Positions 1 to 9,587 of a stretch of 64,000 bases of DNA are shown piece by piece. Source of the DNA: Ilex aquifolium (lineage: Eukaryota; Streptophyta; Magnoliopsida; Aquifoliales; Aquifoliaceae); assembly GCA_951799425.1 (NCBI GenBank), contig OX637398.1, positions 2,728,001 through 2,792,000 on the forward strand, read 5' to 3'. Position 1 is the first letter of the stretch. Every line of letters starts with the position of its first letter. The notes below the pieces were generated by a model. That model did not search any database and was not told where the DNA came from. It was given only the letters and a program-made list of their open reading frames with translations. A program made the position numbers and the translations under genes.

Positions 1-21
1 GGCGCCCCATTTGGAGCCCCT

Positions 22-861
22 TTGGACGCCCCACACAGGGGAGCCCAACATGAGGGAGTCCCTCACCCTCCTCCTGCTTCCCATGGCGAGGACCCACATC
101 TCCAAGAGGATGAGGGCGAGAACCAAAGCATGGAGCATGGGAGCCATCTCCATGACCATTCCAGAGGAGCACCCAACCACTGGGACGAGAAAATCAAGGA
201 GGTACAAAATCAATTGGGTGATGTCTTCAACGCCATGAAGGCACAGGGACCAGAGACCGTAGATTACCTGGTAAGGCGTACAGACACCCCATTCAAACCT
301 GACGTGGTGAACTACCCCCTCCCTCAGAAGTTCAAAATGTCATCCGTGGAAATCTTTGACGGAACGAAGGATCCACTAGACCACCTCGACACCTATAAAA
401 CTCTGATGCAGCTGCACAACGTTCCCGACGAAATCATGTGCAGAGCGTTCCCAACTACCTTGAAAGGATCAGCGCGACAATGGTTCACCAATCTTACCCC
501 GGCCTCCATAGGCTCCTTCGCCGAACTGAGCAGATCCTTTGTGACACAATTCATTGGTGGATGCCGCCAGCAGAAGCCTATCACCCATCTGCTCAGCATA
601 AAGCAGGACCAAGATGAGAGCCTGAGGAGCTACCTCACTCGTTTTAACGAGGAGGTACTTCAGGTTGATGAACCCGACGACAAAGTGACGATGACCGCCT
701 TCCTGGGAGGCCTCCGATCATCGAGCTTCCTTTTCTCCGTGATGAAGCGACAACCAAAGAGCATGCCAGAACTATTGGCAAAAGCTCAAAAATATATGAA
801 TGCTGAGGAAATCAACAAGTCTAGGCGAGGTGAATCATCTCGCGGATCGTCAAAAGATTGA
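22..861 (+). CDS. Retrotransposon Gag polyprotein (Retrotrans_gag domain)
   Basis: An open frame of 279 codons; the true start may lie left of the window. Roughly residues 100-265 read as a plant Ty3/gypsy Gag. After a charged N-terminal part comes a motif with FDGTKDPLDHL, then the diagnostic LKGSARQWFTNL, SFAELSRSFVTQF, and LRSYLTRFNEEV. Gag builds the virus-like particle. The frame stops right after a basic Ser/Arg-rich tail with no CCHC zinc knuckle, so either the nucleocapsid part is lost or this is a short Gag variant. No pol frame follows. The family assignment is secure from the motifs; whether the protein is made is unknown. Confidence 0.85.
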   Translation: MDAPHRGAQHEGVPHPPPASHGEDPHLQEDEGENQSMEHGSHLHDHSRGAPNHWDEKIKEVQNQLGDVFNAMKAQGPETVDYLVRRTDTPFKPDVVNYPLPQKFKMSSVEIFDGTKDPLDHLDTYKTLMQLHNVPDEIMCRAFPTTLKGSARQWFTNLTPASIGSFAELSRSFVTQFIGGCRQQKPITHLLSIKQDQDESLRSYLTRFNEEVLQVDEPDDKVTMTAFLGGLRSSSFLFSVMKRQPKSMPELLAKAQKYMNAEEINKSRRGESSRGSSKD

Positions 862-865
862 CCTG

Positions 866-1140
866 CCTCTGCACTGCTCTTAAGCAGACAGCCTACCTCT
901 GCATTGTTCTCAAACAAGCAGCCTAACTCCAGCTTAGCGGCTCTCTCGCGGGTCGCCAAAAAAGCTTGGTCTCTGCACTGTTCTCAAACAGGCAGCCTAT
1001 TACCTCTGCACTGCTCTTAAGCAAGCAGCCCACCTACCCCTGCACTGTTCTCAAACAGGCAGTCTATTACCTCTGCACTGCTCTTAAGCATGCAGCCCAC
1101 CTACCTCTGCACTGTTCTCAAACAGGCAGCCTATACCTCA
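866..1140 (+). repeat. Minisatellite array A in gypsy internal region
   Basis: Alternating near-copies of 'cctctgcactgctcttaagc' and 'ctgcactgttctcaaacagg', each followed by a cagcc-type spacer, repeat from just after the gag stop to about 1140. They give a compound unit of roughly 60 bp in four to five imperfect copies. The frame is not conserved, so this looks untranslated. Confidence 0.7.
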
Positions 1141-1437
1141 AGCTTAAAGACTCTCTCATGGGTCGCCAAAAGCTCGGTCTCAAGAGGCACAGCTCTCTCA
1201 TGAGTAACTTCAAACTCTGTCTTTGCTCTCGCGCAAACAGCCTATCTCTCTCCAGGTAATCACGTTAAATATTTTGATGTTTAGAATAACATTATTTTTG
1301 TCATCTCTAGGCAGGATCTTGAAACTTAGGTCATCTGTAACCTAAGGGACTACATTAGATCAGCGTACCCAGCTGTCTGGCCCCCTTTGTCAGCTGCCCT
1401 GGTCGCCCAGATCAACCTTTGCACTCCCCTCTACGTA

Positions 1438-1640
1438 GGCCTCCTCTCCCCAAAATGCCACCTACTTCAGTGGAGCTCGACCAAGGGAGCTCGCCAAGTC
1501 CCAGGCTAACCCAAGCTCCCCAAAAAGGCCTCCTCTCCCCAAAATGCCACCTACTTCAGTGGAGCTCGACCAAGGGAGCTCGCCAAGTCCCAGACTCACC
1601 CAAGCTCCCCAAAAAGGCCTCATGCTCGCCAAAGCTCCGA
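1438..1640 (+). repeat. 89-bp tandem duplication in gypsy internal region
   Basis: Two nearly identical 89-bp units start at 1438 and 1527, and the beginning of a third is at 1616. Each begins ggcctcctctcccc and contains ccaagggagctcgccaagtc. The close identity suggests recent duplication within the element. Open frames here are by-products of the repeat. Confidence 0.8.
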
Positions 1641-1689
1641 AGGCAGCCCTAGGCTCTCCCAAATGAGCCAAATGTAGAGGTGCATACCC

Positions 1690-1812
1690 CCTTTGCTTGC
1701 CCAAATGAGCCAAACCACTTGGAGAGGTGCAGACCCCCTCTGCTCACCCAAATGAGCCAAAGAGAGGTGCAGACCCCCTTTGCTCACCCAAATGAGCCAA
1801 AGAGATTAGCAG
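1690..1812 (+). repeat. ~40-bp tandem repeats (cccaaatgagccaaa type)
   Basis: Three to four imperfect units contain gcagaccccctttgctcacc followed by caaatgagccaaagaga. They belong to the same minisatellite-rich untranslated interior of the gag-only element. Confidence 0.7.
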
Positions 1813-2624
1813 ACCCCCCAGGTTTGCCCAAGGCAGCCCCGACTCGCCCAAGACAGCCCCAGTGCCTGCCTCTCTGAAATCCCAGGGGCCACAGACCTCC
1901 AAAGCCCCTCGTCGACCAAAATCAAGTCAAAGCATGACAGCTATGTGGAGCTACAGTCCCCGTAGAAGACCGCACATGAGTCTCAACTCCAATAGCATAC
2001 AAAGCTAGCACAGAAGTCTCAATCTGGAAAAGAATGGGGGCACCACCGGGACCCATCTCACGGGAAGCAGCCTGGAAATCGGACCTTGACCGAGAAGCAT
2101 TGAGGGCATCAAACCTCATCATCTTGAGAAGAGAGAAGACACCACACCTAATTAGAGACAAGGGCAAAGCAACAGGAGCTCCAGAAATTAGAGACAAGGG
2201 CAAAGCCATCCTAGTCTCCCTCTCTGGCAAATACCTAGAATGAAAATTCGTCGCCCACGAATGCCTGACAGCTGCCTGCCAAAACACAGCTCTCCATCAT
2301 CGTCGGTTTCACTAAATTGTGCTCAAAACTCAAATTCAAAGGGATAGAAGCATTTTTTGGGAAAAATTGTTGACCAAACCGCCTTTGGCGGTTTGTATGT
2401 TGTAGATTTCAAAAAAATACCCGAATTCAAAAAAAAATTCGCCTCAAACGGACTCCCGAGCGCAAAGATATGGTCGTTCAAAGTTTTACCGACATGTTAT
2501 GATTTTATGATACTTTAGCTCGCCCAAGCAGCCTCGCCAGCAGCCAGGCGCCCAGGCAGCCTCCACGCTGCTCCCTGGGTTGATTTCCTGCACTTTCTGT
2601 TGAAAAAATGCTGTGCCCAGTGCT

Positions 2625-2965
2625 CGTAAGCTGCCCAGGACAGCAGAATCTGCGCTGTCCAGCGCGTCTGAGCTATCCAGGACAGCAGAAACATCATCCA
2701 AGCTGCTGCCCAGCGCTCCTGAGCTGTCCAGGACAGCAGTACCAGCGCCTAGGCTGCTGCCCAGCGCGCCTGGGCTGTCCAGGACAGCAGAACCAGCGCC
2801 CAAGCAGCTGCCCAGCGCGCCAGAACTGCCCAGACCAGCGCTGATCAGCGCCTCTGCTGCGCGCTCAGGCTGTCCAACTCTCCTCCCTGCATGCCCAAGC
2901 TGTCCAGCTCTCCTCCCTGCACGCCCAGGCTGTCCAGAACAGCTTTTCGGGCGCCTAAACTACCC
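2625..2965 (+). repeat. ~50-bp tandem repeats (tccaggacagcag type)
   Basis: Six to seven degenerate units carry the core tccaggacagcag plus ctgcccagcgcgcc, spaced by roughly 50 bp. Upstream, 2290-2520 is AT-richer and non-repetitive. The GC-rich repeats generate open frames on both strands (Cys/Pro/Ser-rich); I do not regard those as genes. Confidence 0.7.
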
Positions 2966-3251
2966 AGGACAGCACCTAAGGGGACGCCCACCACCTCCAC
3001 CGCGGGCTGCTGGCGCGCACCAATGACCGCGGCTACCTCCATCTTTTCCCTGCAACCTCTATCATTTCAATGGAGTTTTGCACATCCCTTTCCTCAATCG
3101 ACATTGTCCTTTTAAAAATCCTAGCAAAAGTGAAAAAAACTTAGAGTATGCACCAAAGCAAAAATGCATCTAGCAGGGGAAGTCTCCACCACCTGAAACT
3201 CAAGATGTAAACTAATGCACCATTCTCCAAAGTTTCCTTGGACAAGGAGCA

Positions 3252-3263
3252 TTGGGGGGCAAA
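3252..3263 (+). promoter_or_regulatory. Polypurine tract of the gypsy element
   Basis: A G-rich purine run (ttggggggcaaa) directly abuts the TG start of the LTR at 3264. This is the expected site for plus-strand DNA priming in an LTR element, and it helps fix the LTR boundary. Confidence 0.65.
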
Positions 3264-3826
3264 TGATGGGTCAAGCCCAAATGGTCCAATCTATATAAAA
3301 AGCCCAAATCCCCATTTGAGGAGCCCAACTTCATTTAAGATCCACCAAGCCCAATCAGGCTCCATGCCTAGCCACGTCATCAAGGGGAGAGCAGAGGAGC
3401 ATCACCTGCACAGCGGAAGGAAATGGTCCACCTTCACCTTATCTTTGACCGCATCTCATGGAAGCTCCTCAACCACCTCGCCCGTTGAGGATAAGTCGTG
3501 AGCTCCACCGAAATGCTTGCTAAGTTGCTGAAGAGTAGCCCAACCTGTTAGGGGACCCTTATAAATTGTAAGCCCCACCAACACTTGGGGGGCATCACAC
3601 TGACCTGAGCACGACTCTCCCTCTTCTCTCTCAAAGCTTGTAAACTCTGCTCCCCGCTCCCTTGAGTTAATAAAAGCTCCCCGGCAACCAAAGCCATTCA
3701 AGAGTGGACGTAGGTCACGTTGACCGAACCACTATAAATTCTGCCTCTTCCTATTCCCTACTATTTTACTGCATTTATTAATTACACTTAACAGGTGGTG
3801 TGCAAAGCCATTTTTGTGCATCATCA
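3264..3826 (+). mobile_element. 3' LTR of the gypsy-type element (563 bp)
   Basis: It starts TGATGGGTCAAGCCC directly after a polypurine tract and ends TTTTTGTGCATCATCA, giving a TGATG/CATCA terminal inverted repeat. A TATA-like box (cttataaattg, near 3558), an aataaaa polyadenylation signal (3668-3674) and a block at 3704-3740 (gtggacgtaggtcac... gaaccactataaa) are present. The same start, end and internal block occur in the solo LTR at 29569-30113, which supports both calls. Confidence 0.85.
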
Positions 3827-4722
3827 AAACCTATAATTCTTTATTGGTGGGAGAAAGGGAAATTATAGAGGAGGAATTGGATCAGTTGAACTTCTGCAAA
3901 TGTAATTGCGGAGAGAGATGGAGCGCTGGAGAGCCCAACCTTTCTGGACAAATGTGATCTTCTAGGTAGATAGAACAATAGAGAAATGCTTAAAACTGGT
4001 GATGAGGTTGGACAGGGCAAGAGGAAAAAGTGATGTGACTATCTGTGTCGAATCTTGTTATTGAGGGAAGAATGAAAGGATTAATGCAAATTAGTTCGAG
4101 ATGATAATCACATTGTGACCTGCGGTTAGCAACAATTTCTCTTTCAAAACAAGTTTTCTGCAGTAGCAATTCGAGTAGTAGTTACACTATGGATAATGTG
4201 TTCAGAGAGTGTTGTTTTGGTCATGTACAGAGGAAATAATTTTCTTAGGTTACAAATCTTGTTTGATGAAGAACTGGGTTTTAACTTCAAGATTTGTGAA
4301 CTGCTCGGAAAGGAGAGCGGAACCTTAAATTTCTAATATTGTGACCTAATTTGTACTTAGAATTCAAATAAATTTAAATTTCTATATATCCTTTAAGTAC
4401 TGTTGATTCTCTATTTCATCTTTTTTATAACTATGTGCTACTTAAGATCTATTATGCATACAGATATTGCCTTCTTAATATTTTATGCATACATTTTGAT
4501 TGTTCAACTTGAGTCACATTTGGTCTATTCTCTTGTGTAGCTTGCAATCAAATGATCGCATGTGGTGCACGTCTAAGAGGCTAGTATATCTATGACCGTT
4601 ATTTGATGCCATATAAGTTATCTTTGGTAGTCAAGCATCGTAATTTTCCTTTGAACTAGAACTAAATTGCAAAAGTAGAATTTTGTTGTCTTACTAAAAT
4701 ATAGTCGGACTTGTTTGTCTAT
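3827..4722. other. Non-coding flank, nothing recognised
   Basis: Ordinary AT-rich DNA between the gypsy LTR and the SINE. I see no gene, repeat or clear promoter. It may be distal upstream sequence of the lipoate-ligase-like locus. Confidence 0.5.
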
Positions 4723-4738
4723 GAAAATAGAAAAGTAG

Positions 4739-4928
4739 TTACCACCGAGCGTTAGATCAGTTGGTGAGGGACTGTTCTAGCTTAACCAAGGTCTCGGGTT
4801 CGAGTCTTGAGAACGCAGTTGCGTTCGGTAGGGAGAGCTTTGCTGCCCTTGTGGTCCCACCCGGCTCGAATCCGGATTAGTCGGAGCCCAATGTGACTTT
4901 CGGATACCGGATGGTCTGACCAAAAAAA
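4739..4928 (+). mobile_element. tRNA-derived SINE with 16-bp TSD
   Basis: A 190-bp body has tRNA-like internal Pol III promoters: an A-box-like ttagatcagttgg (about 4752-4764) and a B-box GGTTCGAGTC (4797-4806). It ends in a short A-run. It is flanked by an exact 16-bp TSD, gaaaatagaaaagtag, at 4723-4738 and 4929-4944. A tRNA-like head, unrelated body, A-rich tail and long TSD are the hallmarks of a SINE mobilised by LINE machinery. The perfect TSD implies a fairly recent insertion. The insertion lies upstream of the lipoate-ligase-like pseudogene. Confidence 0.9.
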
Positions 4929-5726
4929 GAAAATAGAAAAGTAGAGTATCTGTTCTATTTTATACATTTTTATGTTCCTGTACTTTCCACTGGACTTCAC
5001 ATGTGTATTTGCCAACCATTTCCAATATTGTTTGTTTTCATTGTAGAAGAAGGGTATGTTTGTCAAACATGAGGAATCTAGAAAAATTATGATGAGATAG
5101 TAAATCTAGATCTATTTTAGTCATGGAGGAGTAGGGGCCTCATCAGTTCAGGGACCATGACCATTCCACATGATAAAAAGGAGGGGCTTCCATTGATGAA
5201 TTTTGCTAGGTTTAAAGGAATACCCATATTACAACAATTACGTTTGGAGGAACAGCTGCTACGGGCCTCTTCAGATAACTGGTGCATTATAAATGACGGA
5301 ACAAATGCCGCAACCATTGTCATGGGGCTGTCTGGGTAAATGAGTTATGCTTATTTCAAGTATGATTTTAAGGTTTTGATTGCAAACTTTCTTCTCTGGT
5401 GTTGTCGAGGGCTCTTTCATTTTGTGGTGGCTGTTGTGATGCTGTAGCTTGTGTTACTTTAACTGCTTTGACCAAGGAGAAGTAATAAATACAACGCTTA
5501 ATTTGGTGCCAATCTGTGTCAATTGATGCATAATTAATAAATTCAATCTGAGATTGAAAAGTTTGGGAATTAAGACTCAAATTATGTGCTATAATCTTCT
5601 GTTGTAAACGGAACTTTAATGTTTTCATTGTCATCTAAAATGAGAGTAGGTAATTGTAGTCAATTTCAACTGAATATAGTTTTTTGCAGGGATAGTTTAT
5701 CTAAATGTCATTTATTGGGTTATAAT

Positions 5727-5895
5727 TGTTAAGTGTAGAAGATTAACATAATATTAGAGAGAGACAGAGAGTGGTTAAAACTTAGCCTAGCTCTCATACA
5801 TCACTTATATTTATAGTTAACTCACAATAATAAGAATTACACATACATCCTCTTACTATTAACAATTTACACATACTACTCTAATACTCTTAACA
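5727..5895 (-). repeat. Copia 3' LTR
   Basis: A 169-bp terminal repeat with TGTTAAG/CTTAACA ends, downstream of pol in the element's own minus-strand orientation. The adjacent 5896-5908 is the complement of the classic copia polypurine tract (ttgagggggagtg on the minus strand). Confidence 0.95.
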
Positions 5896-5902
5896 CTCCC
5901 CC

Positions 5903-6692
5903 TCAAGCTGGACTATATATATCATGTAATCCAAGCTTGGAACAAATCGCTGTAAGACGTGTACGACTTAATGCTTTGGTAAACATATCTGCAAGCTGAT
6001 CTTCAGATTTCACAAATGGAGTTGTAATCTCCCCAGCTACTATCTTGTCCCGAATAAAGTGACAATCAACCTCAATATGTTTGGTTCTCTCGTGAAACAC
6101 CGGATTGGCAGCGATATGAATAGTTGTCTGGTTGTCACAGAACAACTGTAAAGGAAGTTGAACTGGAAACCCAATTTCCTGGAGGAAGTGTAGTAACCAA
6201 GTCAACTCACTCGTCGTATGTGCCATTGCCCTATACTCAGCTTCAGCACTGGATCTCGCTACCACGGATTGTTTCTTACTTTTCCATTAGACAACGTTAC
6301 CTCCTAAGAAAGTACAATAACCAGTGGTTGATCTCCGATCAGAAGGAGAGCCAGCCCAATCAGCATCTGAGAAACCTTCCACTCTAAGATGTCCATTAGC
6401 TCGATATAACAATCCAAGTCCAGGAGCTCGTTTGAGATATCGCAGAATACGAGTAACTGCCTCCCAATGTGGTACTCTAGGACACCCCATGAACTGACTT
6501 ACTATACTGACTGCATAAGAAATATCCGGTCAAGTAATAGTGAGATAATTGAGCTTCCCAACCAATCTGCGATACCAACTTGGATTTTCAAACAGTGCAC
6601 CATCATCCATCAATAGTTTCTGATTCGGATCCATAGGAACATCAATAGGCCTGCCACCCAGCAAACCTGCTTCTTCTAGCATGTCAAGCAGT
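5903..6692 (-). pseudogene. Copia RT C-terminus and RNase H remnant
   Basis: On the minus strand, 6692 to about 6500 reads LDMLEEAGLLGGRPIDVPMD, then a WYRRLVGKLNYLT-type motif. An in-frame TGA follows where the family has Arg before PDIS. The reading continues through HWEAVTRILRYLKRAPG and the RNase H motifs SDADWAGSPSDRRSTTGYC, ARSSAEAEYRAMA and FCDNQTTIHIAANPVFHERT. The frame breaks again near 6266-6290. The RT catalytic YVDD region is absent, so no functional RT can be made from this copy. Confidence 0.9.
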
Positions 6693-7795
6693 AAGAACAG
6701 CATCACTCCAAAAATACCGGGGAATATTTATCTGGAATAACAAGGCACGGGTGACTTCCAACAAATGACGGTTTTTGCGTTCAGCAACACCGTTCTATGG
6801 AGATGTGTAAGCACAAGAAGTCTGATGGATAATGTCAGTTTTACTAAGATAAGCTGAAAAATGATCAGATTCATATTCCCGAGCATTATCAGAACGTAAA
6901 ATACGTATACGACAACTATACTGAGTTTTTATTTCTTTACGAAATGTCTCAAATATAGAGAATAATTCAGACCGAGCTTTCATAAAAAACAACCAAGTCA
7001 CACGAGAATATAGTCATCCACAAATGTCACAAAATAAGGATATTTATTAGATGAAATATTCTTTATTGGACCCCATACATCAGAATGTACCAACTCAAAT
7101 GGACTAGACACACGATTATTGACTCGAGACTGAAATGATACACGGTGATGCTTACTAAGTTGACAAGCTTCACAAGGCAAAGATGACACACCACTAAGAC
7201 TGGAAACTTGGCGCTTCAGATTTTGGAGAGATGGATGTCCAAGACGACAATGCCATTGAAAAGGAGACAACGAGGTCTGTAGAGCTCGAGTAGGTGAATC
7301 AAAGTCAAAGTAATATAGGCCACCAGCTTCATGCCCCGTACCAATCTTTCTCTTCGTCTTGAGATCCTGAAAGACACAATAAGAGGGATAAAAGGTTACA
7401 GAACAATTGAGAGACCGGGTAATCTTACTAATGGAAAGTAAACTAAAAGGAAACTGAGGAACAAATAACACGGAAGATAGGGACATATCAGGACTCAAGT
7501 GAGTAGTCCCCAGACCTGAAACTTTAGAACAAGTACCATTAGCAAGAGTAACACTACGTGTAGAAGTAGCAGACTGATAAGTAAAAAAAACATCAGACGC
7601 ACCAGTCATGTGGTCAGAAGCACCAGAGTCTATGATCCAGGGACTGCAAGTGGAGGACAACAAACAAGTGGAATCAATACCTGACTGGGCAAAAGTAGCA
7701 GTTGAGGGAGATGGGACAACCTGTTGCTGGGACAGGAACTGAGCATACTCCTCTCGTGTAATAGTAACCAACCCAGTGTCTTGATTGGGTTCCAT
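6693..7795 (-). pseudogene. Copia protease / GAG-pre-integrase / integrase remnant
   Basis: On the minus strand, the frame from 7795 contains the aspartic protease motif WIIDSGASDHMTG, then the pre-integrase zinc-binding region WHCRLGHPS...CEACQLSKHHR, then the start of the integrase core (FELVHSDVWGPI, FVTFVDDY). A frameshift near 7000 separates this from the next segment (7001-6795, ILRSDNAREYES). The integrase tail (EVTRALLFQ, FWSDAVLTA) stops abruptly at the deletion junction near 6693. The frame opens with a short non-Gag leader, so Gag is missing. Confidence 0.9.
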
Positions 7796-7904
7796 AAGTA
7801 CAGCAAATAAAAAAGAAAATCACTAGATCACTGAACCGTACAAGAATCACCTACTGCACTGCTGAACCGAAGAAGAGAAGATTGCTGGACCACTGAACCG
7901 GACC

Positions 7905-8215
7905 AAATAGGTCATGTTGGAACACTAAACCGGCCCACAAGGGGCTGCTGGAACACTGAACCGGCCCACAAGGGCCTGCTGGAGCACTGCACCGGCCCAT
8001 AAGGGCCTGCTGGAACACTGAACCGGCCACAGGAGGCTGCTGGAATGCTGAACCGGACCTACTAAGGTTGCTGGAACACTGAACCGGGCAGACTAGGCTC
8101 GCTGGACCGCTGAACCGGAGCAAAAATTGACTGAACCTGTTTGAACCGGTGCAACACTATCTGAACCGGGCCACAGCAGCTTACTGGACCGCTGAACCGG
8201 AATGACCACTGAATG
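7905..8215 (-). repeat. 31-bp minisatellite (ctgctggaacactgaaccgg) in the copia leader
   Basis: Six to eight imperfect copies of a unit near 31 bp (for example, starts at 7945 and 7976) each carry the block gctgga(a/c)c(a/g)ctgaaccgg plus cccacaaggg-type spacers. It occupies the region between primer-binding site and protease where a copia Gag should be. The 90-codon minus-strand frame across it has no Gag motif and is probably chance. Confidence 0.8.
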
Positions 8216-8409
8216 AACCGGTCTGAAACTAGCTGGGCCGTGGATCTGATTGGGCTGATTGGACCTGCTGATTGGGCTTGGATCTGGATCTGATTGACCC
8301 GATCTGAGTTGACTTGGGTTTAAAACAATTTAAAACCCGTTGACTCGGGTATGAGTTTGGGTCTTTTATCCAAACCCGTGAAGTCGGGTCTGGACCTTAT
8401 TCTTGGGTC

Positions 8410-8760
8410 TGGACCTCTTCTTCTTCTTCTTCTTCGCGATTAGGGTTTCAGTAATCCTAGTCTCCGACTGCGTCTCGACCACCACTACACTGCTACACCA
8501 CAACGACCACACCACCACCAAAACTAGCGACAACACCACCATAGAAGAGGAACTCGACAATACCAGAGATCAACGACAACGATTGTAACCCTAGTCTCCG
8601 ACTACGCGTCGACCACCACAACGGCGCTACACCACAACGACCACACCACCACAGCCACAACGGCTGTATCACCACCACCACTGTAGCACAAATACGAACA
8701 ACACCACCACCACCACTGTAGCACAGACGCGAACAACAGCGACTGTATCACCACCACAAA
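8410..8760. repeat. CAC/ACC-rich low-complexity tract in the copia leader
   Basis: The region has a ttcttcttc run near 8417, then two partly duplicated stretches rich in cacaacgaccacaccacca and caccaccac. It is non-coding and part of the element's 5' leader. Confidence 0.7.
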
Positions 8761-8800
8761 TTAAATTAATTTATTCAAAAATATATTTAGGATTTTAAGT

Positions 8801-8812
8801 GCTCTGATACCA
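8801..8812 (-). promoter_or_regulatory. Copia primer-binding site (initiator Met-tRNA)
   Basis: On the minus strand it reads TGGTATCAGAGC, directly abutting the 5' LTR. This is the classic plant copia primer-binding site complementary to the tRNA-iMet, and it confirms the minus-strand orientation. Confidence 0.95.
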
Positions 8813-8981
8813 TGTTAAGTGTAGAAGATTAACATAATATTAGAGAGAAACAGAGAGAGGTTAAAACTTAACCTAGCTCTCATACATCACTTATATTTAT
8901 AGTTAACTCACAATAATAAGAATTACACATACATCCTCTTACTATTAACAATTTACACATACTACTCTAATACTCTTAACA
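8813..8981 (-). repeat. Copia 5' LTR
   Basis: A 169-bp LTR. Relative to its partner at 5727-5895, I count three substitutions (two in the ga-rich segment, one in the ttaacct block). It is followed by the second TSD copy at 8982-8986. Confidence 0.95.
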
Positions 8982-9587
8982 ATAATGACTTCCAACTTGA
9001 ACCAGTTATCATAAAAACTGAAAAACATTGGCTGGCTGAAGGAGATGATATTCTGCTTACCTAACTTTTAGAATTTACATCAGTGGCTGGGACATGAATC
9101 ATTTCCCACAAATTTTATATTTTTCTCTATGTTGTTGCATGTGTTTGAACTTTGACATATGTAGCAAACCTTCAACTCTTCTTGAAGTTAGGTCTGTGTT
9201 ACGAGATCAGGTTCCTGTCATTAAATGGTTTACTGGGGGAGGCACTGTTATTGTTGATCAGGGAACAGTATTTGCCACTCTGATATACAACAGGGATGCT
9301 GCTCCTGGTGTACATCCATATCCTCGCTCAATAATGTGTTGGGGTGGTCTGAAACACATGCACACATTTCTTCAAAGAGGGCGTTTACATCTAAAATTGA
9401 TAATTAAGTAATGGGTCATTGTTTCCATTTGGTTTCAGATTATGTGTTTGGTAACCTCAAATTTGGTGGGAATGCTCAGTCTCTAATAAAAAATTGATGG
9501 ATACACCACACATCTTTTCTGTGGGATTACCAAGCCAGGAATATGGCCTACCTGAAGCTACCACCACATGCTCCTGACTACCGAGCG

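Larger units (their letters stand above)
1..3826 (+). mobile_element. Ty3/gypsy-type LTR retrotransposon, 3' part, gag only
   Basis: The element enters from the left edge, so its 5' LTR is outside the window. What is seen: a gag frame (22-861), about 2.4 kb of non-coding internal DNA built largely of tandem repeats, a purine-rich tract (3252-3263) and a 3' LTR (3264-3826). No protease, reverse transcriptase, RNase H or integrase motifs follow gag before the LTR. An autonomous gypsy element would have over 3 kb of pol here. This resembles the gag-only non-autonomous class described in plants (TR-GAG/LARD-like), or an internally deleted copy. Its TSD cannot be tested because only one flank (AAACC after 3826) is visible. 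Confidence 0.8.
5727..8981 (-). mobile_element. Ty1/copia LTR retrotransposon, internally deleted, TSD ATAAT
   Basis: The complete boundaries are visible. LTRs of 169 bp lie at 5727-5895 and 8813-8981, both TGTTAAG...CTTAACA, with the 5-bp TSD ATAAT at 5722-5726 and 8982-8986. The coding strand is minus. By eye the LTRs differ at three of 169 positions, so the insertion is fairly recent. At 3255 bp it is shorter than the usual ~5 kb: gag is replaced by a minisatellite-rich leader, and a deletion joins the integrase C-terminus directly to the RT C-terminus near 6693. It cannot encode its own RT and would need helper proteins. It sits in intron 1 of the lipoate-ligase-like pseudogene, antisense to it. 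Confidence 0.95.

Noticed and set aside
2486..3042. Long overlapping Cys/Pro- and Leu/Gly-rich frames on both strands
   Set aside because: They are by-products of GC-rich tandem repeats inside the gypsy element; no domain, and equal openness on both strands.
4797..4806. tRNA gene suggested by the B box
   Set aside because: Only tRNA-like promoter boxes are present; there is no cloverleaf or anticodon arm, and a 16-bp TSD with A-tail shows a SINE.
7851..8123. 90-codon minus-strand frame as a novel copia protein
   Set aside because: The frame crosses a 31-bp minisatellite whose unit is not a multiple of three; no conserved repeat peptide and no Gag motif.
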